The position numbers were made by a program, and so were the translations under genes. Below, in pieces: positions 35,006-46,861 of a stretch of 64,000 nucleotides of DNA. Every line of letters starts with the position of its first letter. Within the stretch, counting starts at the first letter, position 1. The notes beneath the pieces are model-generated. The model did not search any database, was not told the DNA's origin, and worked only from the letters and a program-made list of their open reading frames with translations. Source of the DNA: Antedon mediterranea (taxonomy: Eukaryota > Echinodermata > Crinoidea > Comatulida > Antedonidae); the NCBI RefSeq assembly GCF_964355755.1, contig NC_092673.1, forward strand, positions 31,687,001-31,751,000, given 5' to 3'.

Positions 35006-35465
35006 TGTCATATCATTGAGAAGTAGGCATCTCAAAGTTGTTTATTTTATTACTTCTTATTGTATTACTGCCTGGAATGCCATGATAGACAATGCAGGTG
35101 CTTTTGTAGGCCAGACAACAGTTGTGGTGGTTTGATTGCCATTTAGTATGATTTGGGTATTGTAGTAACTTTACTGGGTTACTTTGGGTTATGTTTTTTT
35201 AATTTTTTTATTTTATAACATAGCATTTGTGTTGTTCAGTAATGTTAAGTGAAAGTGCTATTAAACTATGTGGTATTTAAATCATTTGTATGAGTTGTTT
35301 CAGAATGTGTTTTTAAAAATCAATCAATTTTTAGACCTGAACACATTGAATTTTGTGTGGCATTATTTACATTGTTAATACTGTTATAATAATGATGTGT
35401 TAATTTTTTTTCAATTTGAAAATGTTTGTGTATGTTTTTGTTTACAGTAATATAAACTTATAATA
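35006..35465 (+). other. 3' UTR/flank of NLR paralogue 2, first part
   Basis: Contains blocks homologous to the paralogue 1 flank (GCAGGTGCTTTTGTAGGCCAG vs the 10950 region). It ends at the Helitron insertion. Confidence 0.6.
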
Positions 35466-36829
35466 TCTATATTATAAGTGAGAGAGTTTGTCTGTCTGTT
35501 TGTCTGTCTGTTTGTTTGTTTGTTCTTTATACAAAATTTTGTTACTGCACATAATCTTACATATGGGGTATCAAAATGCCTGCAATTGTACCGGGAATGT
35601 CCTAAGCTATATTTCAACATCATCCGCCACCTAGGATCCATGTTAGGGACCAAAATGTGGTCAAAACCCCCACTTTCGATGTTTGTTCGTTATACAAATT
35701 TCTGTTTCTGCACGTAACCATACGTATGGGGTATCAAAATGATGGCAATTGTACCCGGAAGGTTTTAAACTACATTTTAAAAAATTCCCCCGACTCCTGG
35801 GGTTTTTGTGGGAGGGGTGGGGAGGGGGGGGTGTGGTGGTTTGTGATGTCAGTTTTGCTAGGGCTCGGGGTTGTAGGCTATCGAATTGTAAAATTATACT
35901 ACAAAAGTTTGACAGTATTTTAATTATCCTCACCAAGGCGTATATAGATATACATATTTTATTCATTAACCAATATGACACCTATTCAATTACACATTTA
36001 GCAAAGTACTTTAACCATATCCAGCTATGTATCGGTCTCTTGGATTTTCTCATTACAGACATCCATTCCTGTGTGAACATACACACGTTGTTTACCGTTA
36101 CTGTGTTCAACTACATTACGATGCCTCCAAGGAAAAAACGTCCATTGTGGGAGAGTGGATTTGGGAGTTGTGAGTTGGGAGTTGTGGTTCAGGGGATAGT
36201 GGGGGTTTTGCTTTGCTATTGTGTTTGGATTTAATTATTCCTGGGAAGCGGCTGTGAGTTTGGGATGGGGATTTAGGCCTATCACCATGACCGAAACTGT
36301 ATTTGGAATGTTTTAAACTACATTTGAAAACTGCCACTTCAACACATCACCCAGTGTATCTGGGGTGTGTTTGTAGGGGGAGGTGGAAGAGCGAAAATAT
36401 TGGCGTAATGAAGTAGCCTATATGCTTGGAATTGTACTAGGAAAAGTTACTATATTTGAACTGTCTAGGGGAGGAGTTAAGGTTTGTTGATTGTGGCTGG
36501 GGTGGTGAGAGGAGAAAGAAGGCTGGGGGCCCGCAGTATCTAAATTAGATATTTTAATTATCAGCCAATATGACACCTATTCATTTACACAATTTACAAC
36601 ATACTTCAACCATTATTAGACCCATCATAGCTATGTATACTCCTCTCAATTTGAAGCTTACGTTGAATTGAATTTGTCCATCACTGGGAAGAATTTGTTT
36701 TTAAAAAAGAGTATGGGGTGGTATAGAAGAAGGGTGGAGATTGGTGAGTATAGACAGATACTGGCGTCGGGTGTTGAGAAGGCTTTAAACTAATTTTGAA
36801 ACCCGCCCTGGGGCGGGTATAATTGCTAG
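35466..36829 (+). mobile_element. Non-autonomous Helitron
   Basis: The 5' end TCTATATTATAAGTGAGAG follows a host A. The 3' end has a GC hairpin (ACCCGCCC / GGGCGGGT, 36801-36818), then CTAG at 36826-36829 followed by a host T. TC start, 3' hairpin, CTRR end and A/T insertion are the Helitron rules. Inside are diverged repeats (TATGGGGTATCAAAATG at about 35562 and 35725; CCAATATGACACCTATTCA at about 35970 and 36565). No Rep/helicase coding. Confidence 0.85.
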
Positions 36830-37310
36830 TAATATTATAACAATGCCTTACTTTTATTAAATTTGAACATTGTGTGTATTTTTTTGTTTATAGTGGAATA
36901 TAGCTATTTTTTATAGTTTTTAACCGATTGACTACAAATTTGTTTTGCTTATTACTATCACTAGTATTTAAGTTTTTTCTGAAGTAACCAATGAATCAAA
37001 ATCAACCCAAAACTGAAGGTAGAAATGATAAAACGGTACACAAAGTAATCATCAAGTGTGGTTACAGTAGTTGGGTCATGGCTCATTTGAAGATTTGTAG
37101 TTAGCAGTATTATGTAGGAAATATTTAATCCATAATAGTAGGTCTATAGTCATCTGTTTATTTTGAAATGTAGATACTTCTGTAAATAAATGTCTTGAAT
37201 ATATATTGAAATATTATACACAGATAATTATGTTGATATTTATCACTATATACAATTATTATATTGTAAATAAAAAACTTTAATTTTGTCACCAACTCTA
37301 TATCTTACAG
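36830..37310 (+). other. 3' flank of NLR paralogue 2, second part, with candidate polyA signal
   Basis: AATAAA at 37185-37190 lies in a block conserved with 11614-11619. About 37005-37200 matches 11440-11640. It ends at the LINE. Confidence 0.55.
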
Positions 37311-39413
37311 TGGAATTGATGTGGAAACTGACCATAGAATAGTAAAAAGAAACCAAAAAAGAAATGTAGAGTAATTGACGTAGAAAAATTAATTGAAAGG
37401 ACTAATCAAGAAAAATACCAGGATAGAGTGAAAGAGTCATTAGATACAGATAAACTAACTAACGTTGACGTGACACATTTAAACGATGGGGGCTTATTGC
37501 AGACGTCTGTAAAGATGCAGCAATAAATGTAGTAGGATTCAAAGAAACTCTAAAAGTAAATAAAATACAAAATGATGAAATTAAGAAACAAAAGAAACTT
37601 AGGCTAGAAATAAACGCATGCAAACAAAATGATGATAGGATTAAAATGAAAAAACAACGAAATATAGTACTCAAGGAAATTCATAATAAGATCAAATATG
37701 AGGAAGAAAAAACAATAAGTAGACAAATTGAAGAACTAGAGAAAATAAAAGATGAACCAAATAAAATGTTTCAAGCAATAAGACATCTAAAAAGAACAGA
37801 AAAAACAGATAAGAGTTTTGTATACGACTGTAGAAATAGCATAATTACCAATGAGACAGAACAAGTAAAAATTATAACTATTATAAGTTATTTCAGAGAA
37901 GTCTATGAGAAGAAAGGAGTTGAGAAGAACCTAGGAATTGATAAGATAAGGATGAAAAATCCATTTAAGATAGAAGAAATTAAATTAGCTGCTAAGAAAC
38001 TGAAAAATGGGAAGAGCCCAGGGCCAGATGATGTTCACTCTGAACTTATAAAAATATGCACCTGACAACATTTTCAGTAGTATTGCAACTATGTTCAATG
38101 ATAATGGTTATGACAGGAAAAGTGCCCCATGATATCACAGAAGGCATCATAGTTCCATTACATAAACCAGGCAAACAAAAGGGTATCGTAAAGAACGTTA
38201 GACCAGTTGTCCTCCTCAATATCATTAGGAAACTTTTGGCCATTTGCCTTATAAATAGAATTGATGATAAGCTTAGGACCATTATACCACCCTCACAGGC
38301 AGCATACTGTAAAGGAAGGAGTGTCACTGAACATGTGTTTACTCTCCGAACACTAGCAGAAAAAGCAATCACATCATCAGACTACGAAATAAATGTACTC
38401 ATGTTAGACATGAGCAGTGCCTTTGATACTGTAGACAGGAAAAAATTAATTGATATAATATCTCACATCCTTGAACCAGAAGAACTAAATATTATCAAAT
38501 TCCTTATAGAACAAGTAGATCTTAGAGTAAGGATTGGGAAGGAAATAGGCGACCCAATTAAATCAAACATAGGAGTACCACAGGGAGACTGTCTTAGTCC
38601 CATCCTTTTCATTACATATCTAGCACATATCCTACAAAAATATGAACAAGAGCAACAACAAAAACAAAAACAATATACACCTGAATTTACATTAAACATC
38701 AATATGCAGAAGATATACATAAATGAAATAAATACAGACATTCCACGGTATCTACAAGACTTATAATCTAAAAGTTAACCCGTCAAAAACAAAGATTTTA
38801 AAATAAAAAGGAAAGGAAATGAAGACTGGCGAAACTGCAAATTCCTTGGAAGTAAATTGGGAACCAGAGAGGATGTTAATAACAGAAAACGTCTCGCATT
38901 AGCAGCTTTCAGCAAGATAAATCACATACTCCAAAATAGAAAAATAACAATAAACCTGAAAATAAACGATAAACGTATATATTACAAGCATCTTTCTGTA
39001 TAATTGTGGACAATGACAGCATCACTAAAAAGCGAAATCGATGTCTTTCAAAGAAAATTTCTAAAGAGAATAATAGGCATAAGGTGGCCGGAGAAAATAA
39101 AAAATGAAGATTTGTACAAAAGAACAGGAGAAATTGAGTGGAGTAAGAATGTAAAGAAAAGAAGGCTGACATGGTATGGTCACCTGCTCCGTTTAAATGA
39201 AAATACACCAGCTAAGATCGCACTCGGAGAGGCTCAGAGAAAGACCAAAAGACCAAAAGGAAGACCAAAAACAACATATGGCAAACATAAAAAAGGAAAC
39301 AGAACTTTTCACACGCGGACCTATACACATGCTTGCTCAAAAACGTACTGAGTGTCGAACACAAGTGAGACGCGCAATGTCTAACGACGATTAGCGTTTT
39401 AAGAGAGAAATAA
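37311..39413 (+). pseudogene. 5'-truncated non-LTR retrotransposon with RT remnant
   Basis: It starts inside the endonuclease end (SGIDVETDHRIV, about 37316). The reverse transcriptase follows in pieces: KNGKSPGPDDVHSELIK (to 38060), VRPVVLLNIIRKLLA, LDMSSAFDTVDRKKL (motif A) and GVPQGDCLSPILF (motif B). Motif C is found one frame away as YAED at 38703-38714. The C-terminal part KRIIGIRWPEKIKNEDLY and WYGHLLR at 39060-39200 is typical of CR1/Jockey-type LINEs. At least three frameshifts disable it. It interrupts the NLR 3' flank. Confidence 0.88.
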
Positions 39414-39978
39414 AAAGATCTGTTGTAGACTGGTTATTTTTACTCTATAACTCACTATGTCGGTCGGTCGGTAAACACTAAATTACTCAAATTTGCGCAC
39501 ACGACTGCATCCATGTATGGCCTTGTTGGCTATAAGTTTTAACAAATAGTTGATTAGACCACTCTATCATAGTAATGGCCTTTCATAAAAACTACTGCAA
39601 TTGAATTGAATATTTAGCTAAGACTGTTTGTTTGATCGTATCCAAAGCAAGTTTGAGGTACTCCTACCACTCACACCCACAAAGTTTAATTATCTGGCTT
39701 TGTCAAGAAAAATACCTGGTTTTAGAATATAACCTATGATATTCCATGTACAATATGTTGGCAAATTAATGAAGCTTTTGCATTTAGACAACTACTACTA
39801 CTGGAGACTCACCACCGTACATTGCCCTTTAGAGGTTTAGGGTTAGTAACTATAGTTAGACAATTAACATTGAGAACAACTAATTGGAAAGGAGGCAAAT
39901 CAACCAAATCAGCAATTTGGGACAACATAGGAACTAGTTATGTCATGGTAAATTCATTATGTGCATGCATGTACATTG
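39414..39978 (+). other. 3' flank of NLR paralogue 2, third part
   Basis: From about 39545 (TTGATTAGACCACTCTATCA) it matches 11797 onward in the paralogue 1 flank. An ACTCTATAACTCACTATGTCG segment at 39440 also resembles 18850. Confidence 0.6.
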
Positions 39979-40795
39979 TACGGTGGCTGATTTCCGCCAA
40001 AGAAATTTTTTTTTTATAATAATACGGCGTAAGGGCGTTATAACGCCGTATTAGGGCGTTATAACGCCGTATTAGGGCGTTATAACGCCGTAATTAGGGC
40101 GTTATAACGCCCTAATACGGCGTTGGGGCGTTATAACGCCCTAAATATACAATCTGTTCACACGTACATGCGCATGCGTAGTACATCAACAAACCTCTCG
40201 GCGCATTCACAGATTTTAGAAAGTCACGTGGTACATTACTGGCCATCTTTGTGTCCAACTATGCCTATGTTGTGTATGGAGTCGAGTCATGTGCTTAAAA
40301 AATGTATAACATTCACAAGGTTTTAAATATCAAAACAATCAAGGTTTTTGTTAAGATAACGCAATCTTAAAGTTACTGCGAAGATGATTTTAAACAACAA
40401 AATGTAAAAACAATGCATTACTACAGAGAATCGCTGTAGGCCTACAAAATAAACACGTAGAGCCAGCCAGCCAGAGCCGTTAAATTAAATGGATTAAAGC
40501 TATTTTTTTTTTGTTTTTTTTTTAAATCATCAAAAAATAATGTTATTATTGTTTTAACAAAAACCTTTAAAAAAATTGATTCAATCCATTCAAAGTCGCA
40601 ACTCTTTATGGCTCTGGATTTGTTGATGTACTACGCATGTGCATGTTGTACGTGTGAACGGATTGTATAATTAGGGCGTTGTAACGCCGTAATACGGCGT
40701 TATAACGCCGTAATACGGCGTTATAACGCCCTAATACGGCGTTATAACGCCCTAATTAACAAAAATGTTTTCTTTGGCGGAAACCAGCCACCGTA
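39979..40795. mobile_element. Palindrome-rich DNA element with 6-bp TSD ACATTG
   Basis: Flanked by ACATTG at 39973-39978 and 40796-40801. Termini TACGGTGGCTG and CAGCCACCGTA open arms that include TTTCCGCCAAAGAAA. Both arms contain arrays of the self-complementary word GGCGTTATAACGCC (40031-40140; 40676-40755) and a paired CAACAAATCC/CGCATGCG region. 817 bp, no coding capacity. The paralogous site in the other NLR flank (about 12192) is empty. Confidence 0.9.
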
Positions 40796-40801
40796 ACATT
40801 G

Positions 40802-41065
40802 AGTAGTATAGGTTCTAGACTCTGTTTTGCACATATGGCATTTCATACATATTATACATGGGCTTGAAAAATCCAGACAAAAATTGAAACACTGACTGAT
40901 GGACTAACATGAAAAAGACAATAACTACAGACTTGGGGTAAGTCTTGGATCGACAACCAATAACATATGCATAGTTGTAGATCATAGGTCATTCCAATTC
41001 AGAGTGATTGAACCGAAACAAAATAAAACAACACAACTTTGTATCTGAAAATAAGATGCTTTATT
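40802..41065 (+). other. 3' flank of NLR paralogue 2, end of duplication
   Basis: Matches 12198-12615. Homology stops just after AAAATAAGATGCTTTAT. Confidence 0.65.
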
Positions 41066-42840
41066 TTCATACATTAAAGCAACAACATTTAACATGCATG
41101 ATAAGGCTAAACAAATTATAATAAAATTATACAGAAAAATGTTTCAAGTTAGCTACTATTAATGTAATGATTAAAACATTGATTACCATTGATATGGTAA
41201 CAGCAAAAATTGAACATTTGTATATAATCCAATTGGACAACATTTTGTAAATTAAGTGGCAGAATTATACTCAGAAAACAACATTTTAGCTGGTTTTCAC
41301 TATGCAAATTGAACATTACTCAGCTCTGATTGGTTGATATTTCTTTTCTTCATATCACAAAAAATAGATAGAAACATGAATACATGCATAAAGTAATGCT
41401 TTTGATTTGCCGAAAATAAATTCACCCAGTGGAAAACAGGCTTTACACTTGCCTGATTTTAGTAATACCCAAGTCAGATGAAATTAAACATAAAACTAAA
41501 GGTACAACACTAAACTAATGTAAGGGAGGATGTTGTGTGAACAGAACCTTATTGGAAACAAAAATGATCAAGGTAAACATTTTCATATGTCTTATGACTG
41601 ATAATGTACTTGAGTTGCTTATTAAATGATTAATAATAGTTAATGGGATGGTACTCGTTGCTTCATATAATAATATTCAAACATAATTATTAAAATATTA
41701 ATAAAAGCTGCTGTATAATTAATTATAGCACAATACTAATAATATTAACATAAAAGCATATATAAGTCATAATGATTATAATACAGTGTTACAATAAACT
41801 AAATTAAGCTCTATTTAATAAATTCTAACTAATATTTAATTTATTTTTTAAACTGAGATAAAATTAAATATTATTTACTAGGCCTATACAGTACCTAGAC
41901 AGCCAGGTATTATATGAATATAAGAGGATTTATATGTTTATTGTACATGATTTCATACCCAACAGTGTCACACAAACTGTCAATGTATTTAAAGAATTGA
42001 CATGCTTAACAAATGTCTAACCTATTCTTTCAAAGTAAGGTAAACATAGTCGCATGGTACACATTGACGTACCTACAAGAAATAAAGTGGTGCAGTGATT
42101 ACAAAAAAAAAAGCGAAAAATCTGTGTAGACCACAGGGTTGTCAAAGACCACTGTGAAAAAGTGGTCATGTTGAAACCTTACAGTACTGGTGACTATGGC
42201 CCTGGTATTAATTTACTTGTATCCATATAATAAAGTAATGTAAAAATATTATATTAATATTTTAGCACCATTCATATTTCAGATACATTTAAAAATCTTT
42301 GACAATTTTCTTTTGGAACAGATTAGGATGACTGTTTGAGGCAGTACTCATAGCTATTCCACAACATGCGCTTATTTTTGTTTCTTTGTACCCTCAGTAC
42401 AAAGAAACTAATATCTGTTATTTAATAAAATTCTTAAATAATTCTTAAAACATTTTATAGACACATATAAGAGAATAAAATTATTCAATAAATTTTTTCG
42501 TTATCAAAATAGATTGGTCAAGATGATCACACTTCTTATTTAAAAATACGTTCTGTTGCATTTTGTAATTTAAAGTACTGGAATGGCCTATACAATGTTA
42601 AAGTTACACCAGCTAGAAGGAAGAGTGGAGAGGGAAAGGGGACAGTTTGTTTAAAAAAACATCCTTTATAATGGATGTCATAATAAAAGCTGATCTTTTT
42701 TTATATATTTTAAAATAAAAAACTACCCTTTTGGAAGCATCCTTAAAATTGGTGAATACCTACCCTATGTATGAGCCCCATCCCTTATAAGCCAATCCTC
42801 ACACACCCCTAACTTAAAATGCACATGACTATTAAGTCAG
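41066..42840. other. AT-rich intergenic DNA; no gene seen
   Basis: No coding frame, RNA or recognised repeat. It contains the 3' flank of the minus-strand CTR1 gene, which ends near 42850. Confidence 0.5.
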
Positions 42841-42851
42841 TAGAGTTTTTC

Positions 42852-42857
42852 TTTATT
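42852..42857 (-). terminator. Polyadenylation signal AATAAA of CTR1
   Basis: TTTATT on the plus strand gives AATAAA on the coding strand, about 38 nt after the CTR1 stop codon. Confidence 0.6.
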
Positions 42858-42894
42858 AAAAATGTCATCGTCTCAAAATATACATAATGTAAAA

Positions 42895-45800
42895 TTAATG
42901 GCAATGTTCGTTTATATCAACCACGATAGCTTTTTTCCAGCCGAATAAGAAATATCCGAATCCAGCACCGAGGGCGACAGATATGCATAGCCAGCCGTTG
43001 TACGTCATGAAGATAAGCATAAGGAAGTAACTGATGGTTACTTGGACAATATGTAAAAACGTCTGCAGAAAATGAGCACCACTCAACCAACGAGTTCTAA
43101 AAGAAAACAGACATTATATATTAGTTTTACACGATAAAATAAAACATTACATTTTATTTCCACATTTGTGCAAATGACATTCCAATTACAACAATTGTTT
43201 TTATAGTATATTTGGGATATGTACCAACCATGTTTTTATGACGACATATCATCAGCTTAAAGTAAATACCGGAATACATATTGAGGGCACTTTACTTTTG
43301 TTAAGACAGTGGAACCGTAATTACGTAGCCATAACATCGACAAGGGTTTGAGGCTCACTCTCTCCATGGTTCTGGTGGTAGAACGAGTCTTCTCTGATAA
43401 GGACTACAAACCGTAGGTTCAGTGTACACATCTAGCTCATGTGCACTTTAAAGAACCTAGTACATCTTTCAAGACGAGTAAAGGGTTACCCCGGTGTACT
43501 AGTACATCACAGCCACTGATCATAACTGGGCCCTCTGGTAGAGCAGTCTTTGATTGAAGAGGTCGCCCAGTATAAATAAAATATTTCAATAACATGATTA
43601 GGTGGTACAGCAGGGTACATTCTCCTATCATAGTTGTCCTGTCTATTTGTAATTTCTACCATGGTTGTGGTACATAATACTTTAACCATGATTGTGGTAA
43701 ACCATGGTTGTGGTATTATTTCAGCCATAGTTGTGGTACACTATGGTTGTGGTACAATATTCCAACCATGGTGTGGTACACTACTAGTTGTGGTGCATTT
43801 CAATACTTACTCTCCCGAACCATGTGTTTCTGTCAAAACAGTTTCACTTCCTTTCGCAATTTGCATAGTCTTATAGCGTACGTTGACAACAGAACGACGC
43901 AGCAACGTCTCTCGCATCACTTTAAGTCCCTCATACAAGATGGCAAGAAAAAACACTGCAATGCATGATCCTACAAGGCCTATAAAAGAAATAAAGAAAA
44001 AGTTCTTAAATTAAAAATGATATTTCACTTGAATGAATGTATAAATGAACATTTTAGAAAAAATACAAACCAAATTTCAGTGAAATTGATAGGTGGGTCA
44101 GTCATTGACGTGGAATCCAGAGAGGAAGAGGCCAGCCTAGAAATATCTGGCAAAGGGACCAACAGGCAGACACCAAAAAGGCTGGCTTTGCATGGAGAGT
44201 CTTGGATAGAATAGCCAGATAGAAGACCTTACAGAACTAAAAAAATGATTTTATGCTAGTTCCTTACCTCCAACTGAGCTGACTTCCCATTCTTCAAATA
44301 AAATTGTTACATGGGTACTAAGGTAGAACGTCATCTAAAAAGAATAAAATTTTATTAATTAACCATCATTAAAAAAAAATATTTAGTACTGCCAAGAAGA
44401 CACAATCAATAAGTTCTTGTGTATAGTTTATTGGTTGTAAACAAATCTCATTATTTGCAGTTCTCCAAATAGATAAACACCGCCCTCAATCTAGAAAATG
44501 ATCAACATAATTCATAGATTGTGTGGCAGAACTCTATTGACTTTTTCAAACAGTTGCTGAAAACTCATTGCCAATTTCTACCTAGTTTGAGCCTTGTGGT
44601 CATAGCGCTTTACAGACAATTCATTTTGGTTAGGCGCTATACAAAAGACAATTATTATTAATTGGCTCCTGTGTACATTCATTCAGTTTCAAGACAATTC
44701 ATGTACAGTACAGTATTTATCATATCTTTTTTTTTATATCCATGAAAAAACCAATAAACAATCGTGGCGAATCTCATAACATTAAATAAAATATAAAAAT
44801 TGGATGTGTCAAATGTTATTGTACATTCTGTGTGTAAAGGAAATTAGGAATTAGCTAGTTACAGTATTGGCTGAAATCCAGACAACAAACACCATTTCAC
44901 ATTACATCATAGAGATATTTAGTTCACTAAAATAACGCTATGATATTATCTTGCTTAAAAAGGTGTATACTGTATGTACAATTACAAACAGTGAGAGTTA
45001 CCAGAAGACACAGTCAATGTTTACATTGTTGCTTCATATTGTAATTTAAGTACAGTATTTGACCTTTGTACATAAGTAGGTCAATTGGCGACATTTACAT
45101 ACCACTTAAAACATGAAAAGTATATTATTACCAAGAAAGAAACTATAAGTTAACTATTATAGCTTGGTTTACAAACTATGATGAAACGCATGACTGTAAG
45201 CACAGTGCAAGTAAATTGACCAATCACAACATCATGGATCATCCAAACTGTCGCTGGTGATTGATCAACTCACTTGCGTTACCAGACAAAAAGGGTATAC
45301 ACCAATAGCAACGTACTACATTATTTGCAATTCATTACATATTATTAATTATTTCTTAGTTTATTATAAATATACATCCCTTAAATCTTAAGATTAATGT
45401 ATGTTGTGGTGTAAACATTCAGGTAGATTTGGGATTAATTTCTTTAATCTTTTAATCGTAATGTTCAAACATTTTGATCACACAGCGAATGCATGCTCAA
45501 AATTACATAACAGTGTTGAGGTTATCAGATGTCTGAGTCATTAATATGTTAGAAATATAGTTTAAGTAAATAGATGTCGACAGAAACATACTGTATGAAG
45601 CAATAGAGATGCATTTAGGTAGACTGACTGGTATTGTTTGGGCAAGGTACTTAGTGTTTACCCAAGTTGGAATACGTGACCAGTAGGCCTATGTGAAGGT
45701 CACTTTGAGCTATCGTGGTCCCACTAACAATGACGTTAGAGCCTGTTTTCCTGTCGACATTAGTCGACGCTATCATCGGCGCGATCTTCTACAAAAACAG

Positions 45801-46851
45801 TGAAATGTTAAAAAAGGTACTCGCTATCGTTATCATTTCAACTTGATCGTTTTCAAACGATTGTCGTTGAACTGTTAACGAACAAAGACGTTAGCGTCGA
45901 ATAACGTCGACAGGAAAAAAGGCTTTATAACATACCTGAGTGTATATCCTTACTTTTTGATTCGTGTATTATTAGGTATCACATGTTGATCGTTATTTTG
46001 ATACGTGCTCACGATTAGGTGGTACATTGCATGTTGAAGTATTTGTACAAATATTGTGCAACAAAAGAATGGTAATTGTCTGTAACGTCTCTATTCAACA
46101 GCCAAATCTCGAGCACATTTTTTTTTTTTTTTTTTAATTATTTTCGTTAAAATTTTACATAAAAATACAAAAATCTGTTAAAAGGGTTAACATTTGGTAA
46201 AATACAGATAAAATACATGGTAAAAAATCAAAAAATTGGTGTGTGTAAGGGTACACTGTAGCATATAATAATCTATTTAGTCTTTGACATACAGTCATAT
46301 ACAGTGTGTATAAAACAAATAGTGAATGTTTTGTATTTGTGGAATTGATAGAATACTTTCATTTATTAAAAGATGTATTTGGTCTATTCAATGATGCAAT
46401 TTGCCAGTTCATCTATCAACTATGAAAATATTTTATCCATTTCACTCAGGTACATAACTATTTGTATGCTTAACCTCACTATATGGTCTCTGACCCTGCT
46501 TCTGCTGCAAGCAAATAACGGCTTTATTAATACTGGAGTAAAATAAATTACCTCTACATTATTTCAGCAAACATTTCTAAACTATAAATATGTTGGAATA
46601 CTAATGTGATCCAGTTTTTAGCTGCAAGGCAAAACCAAAGTTTGATATACTTTGGTTTTTTATTTTTGTACCTGCATCATCATCGTATGACTATCACCAT
46701 GATCTCCGTGGTCCATAGTATGGTCCATAGTGTGGTCCATATGTCCAGTATGGTCCATAGTATGGTCCATATGTCCAGAGTGGTCCATATGTCCAGTATG
46801 GTCCATTGTGTGGTTCATTGGCATTGCTGTTGTATTCATATCCATATTCAT
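42895..46851 (-). CDS. SLC31A1: High-affinity copper transporter CTR1 (SLC31A1-type), four coding exons
   Basis: Join of 46851-46672, 44334-44268, 43979-43811 and 43096-42895 gives 618 nt (205 aa; human CTR1 is 190). The extracellular N-terminus (1-60) is rich in Met and His ([13 protein letters not shown]). TM1 lies around [20 protein letters not shown] (82-101). TM2 holds the MxxxM copper-selectivity motif (Met165, Met169), TM3 the GxxxG packing motif (Gly182, Gly186), and the chain ends in HCH (203-205). These are the diagnostic CTR1 features. The family forms plasma-membrane homotrimers that import Cu(I). Splice sites are GT-AG with matching phases (0, 1, 2). TTTCAG just before the ATG implies a non-coding first exon upstream. 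It lies tail-on to the NLR flank and shares no obvious function with it. ATG 46851 is chosen as the first in-frame Met after that acceptor. Confidence 0.95.
43299..43580 (+). mobile_element. tRNA-derived SINE, 5'-truncated copy, in CTR1 intron
   Basis: Matches 13540-13828 almost throughout (TTAAGACAGTGGAACCGTAA ... AGTATAAATAAAA). The A box and closing stem are missing and the B box is changed to GTTTGAGGC. Confidence 0.8.
43650..43800. repeat. Diverged minisatellite, ACCATGGTTGTGGTA-type units
   Basis: About eight imperfect copies of an approximately 17-23-nt unit around ACCATGGTTGTGGTA, directly next to the donor of CTR1 exon 3. Several units contain the palindrome CCATGG. Confidence 0.6.
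44586..44662 (+). mobile_element. LINE/SINE tail fragment (AGCGCTTTACA ... GCGCTATACAAA)
   Basis: The motif pair around AGCGCTTTACAGA and GGCGCTATACAAAAG followed by ATTATTATTA is a common 3' tail of L2/CR1-derived repeats. It is in a CTR1 intron. Confidence 0.4.
44670..45730 (-). other. Intron of CTR1; no further gene seen
   Basis: AT-rich intronic DNA between coding exons 1 and 2 of CTR1. Confidence 0.5.
45739..45925. mobile_element. 187-bp MITE, TA-flanked
   Basis: GAGCCTGTTTTCCTGTCGAC and GTCGACAGGAAAAAAGGCTT are inverted repeats between TA dinucleotides (45737-45738 and 45926-45927). Inside are paired TCGACGCTA and TTAGCGTCGA. It lies in the first coding intron of CTR1. Confidence 0.72.
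46672..46851 (-). CDS. SLC31A1: CTR1 coding exon 1: Met/His copper-binding ectodomain
   Basis: Encodes residues 1-60. Two-thirds of the exon is a GGTCCAT-type minisatellite that spells repeats of (T/S)-(M/G)-H-M-D-H. Ends MMMQ at donor GTAC. It contributes the Mets/His motifs that in this family collect copper before transport. Confidence 0.9.
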
Positions 46852-46861
46852 TTTCTGAAAC

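Noticed and set aside
37646-39351. An intact reverse-transcriptase gene
   Set aside because: Motifs A and B, the YAED box and the C-terminal part lie in different frames with stops between, and the 5' half is missing.
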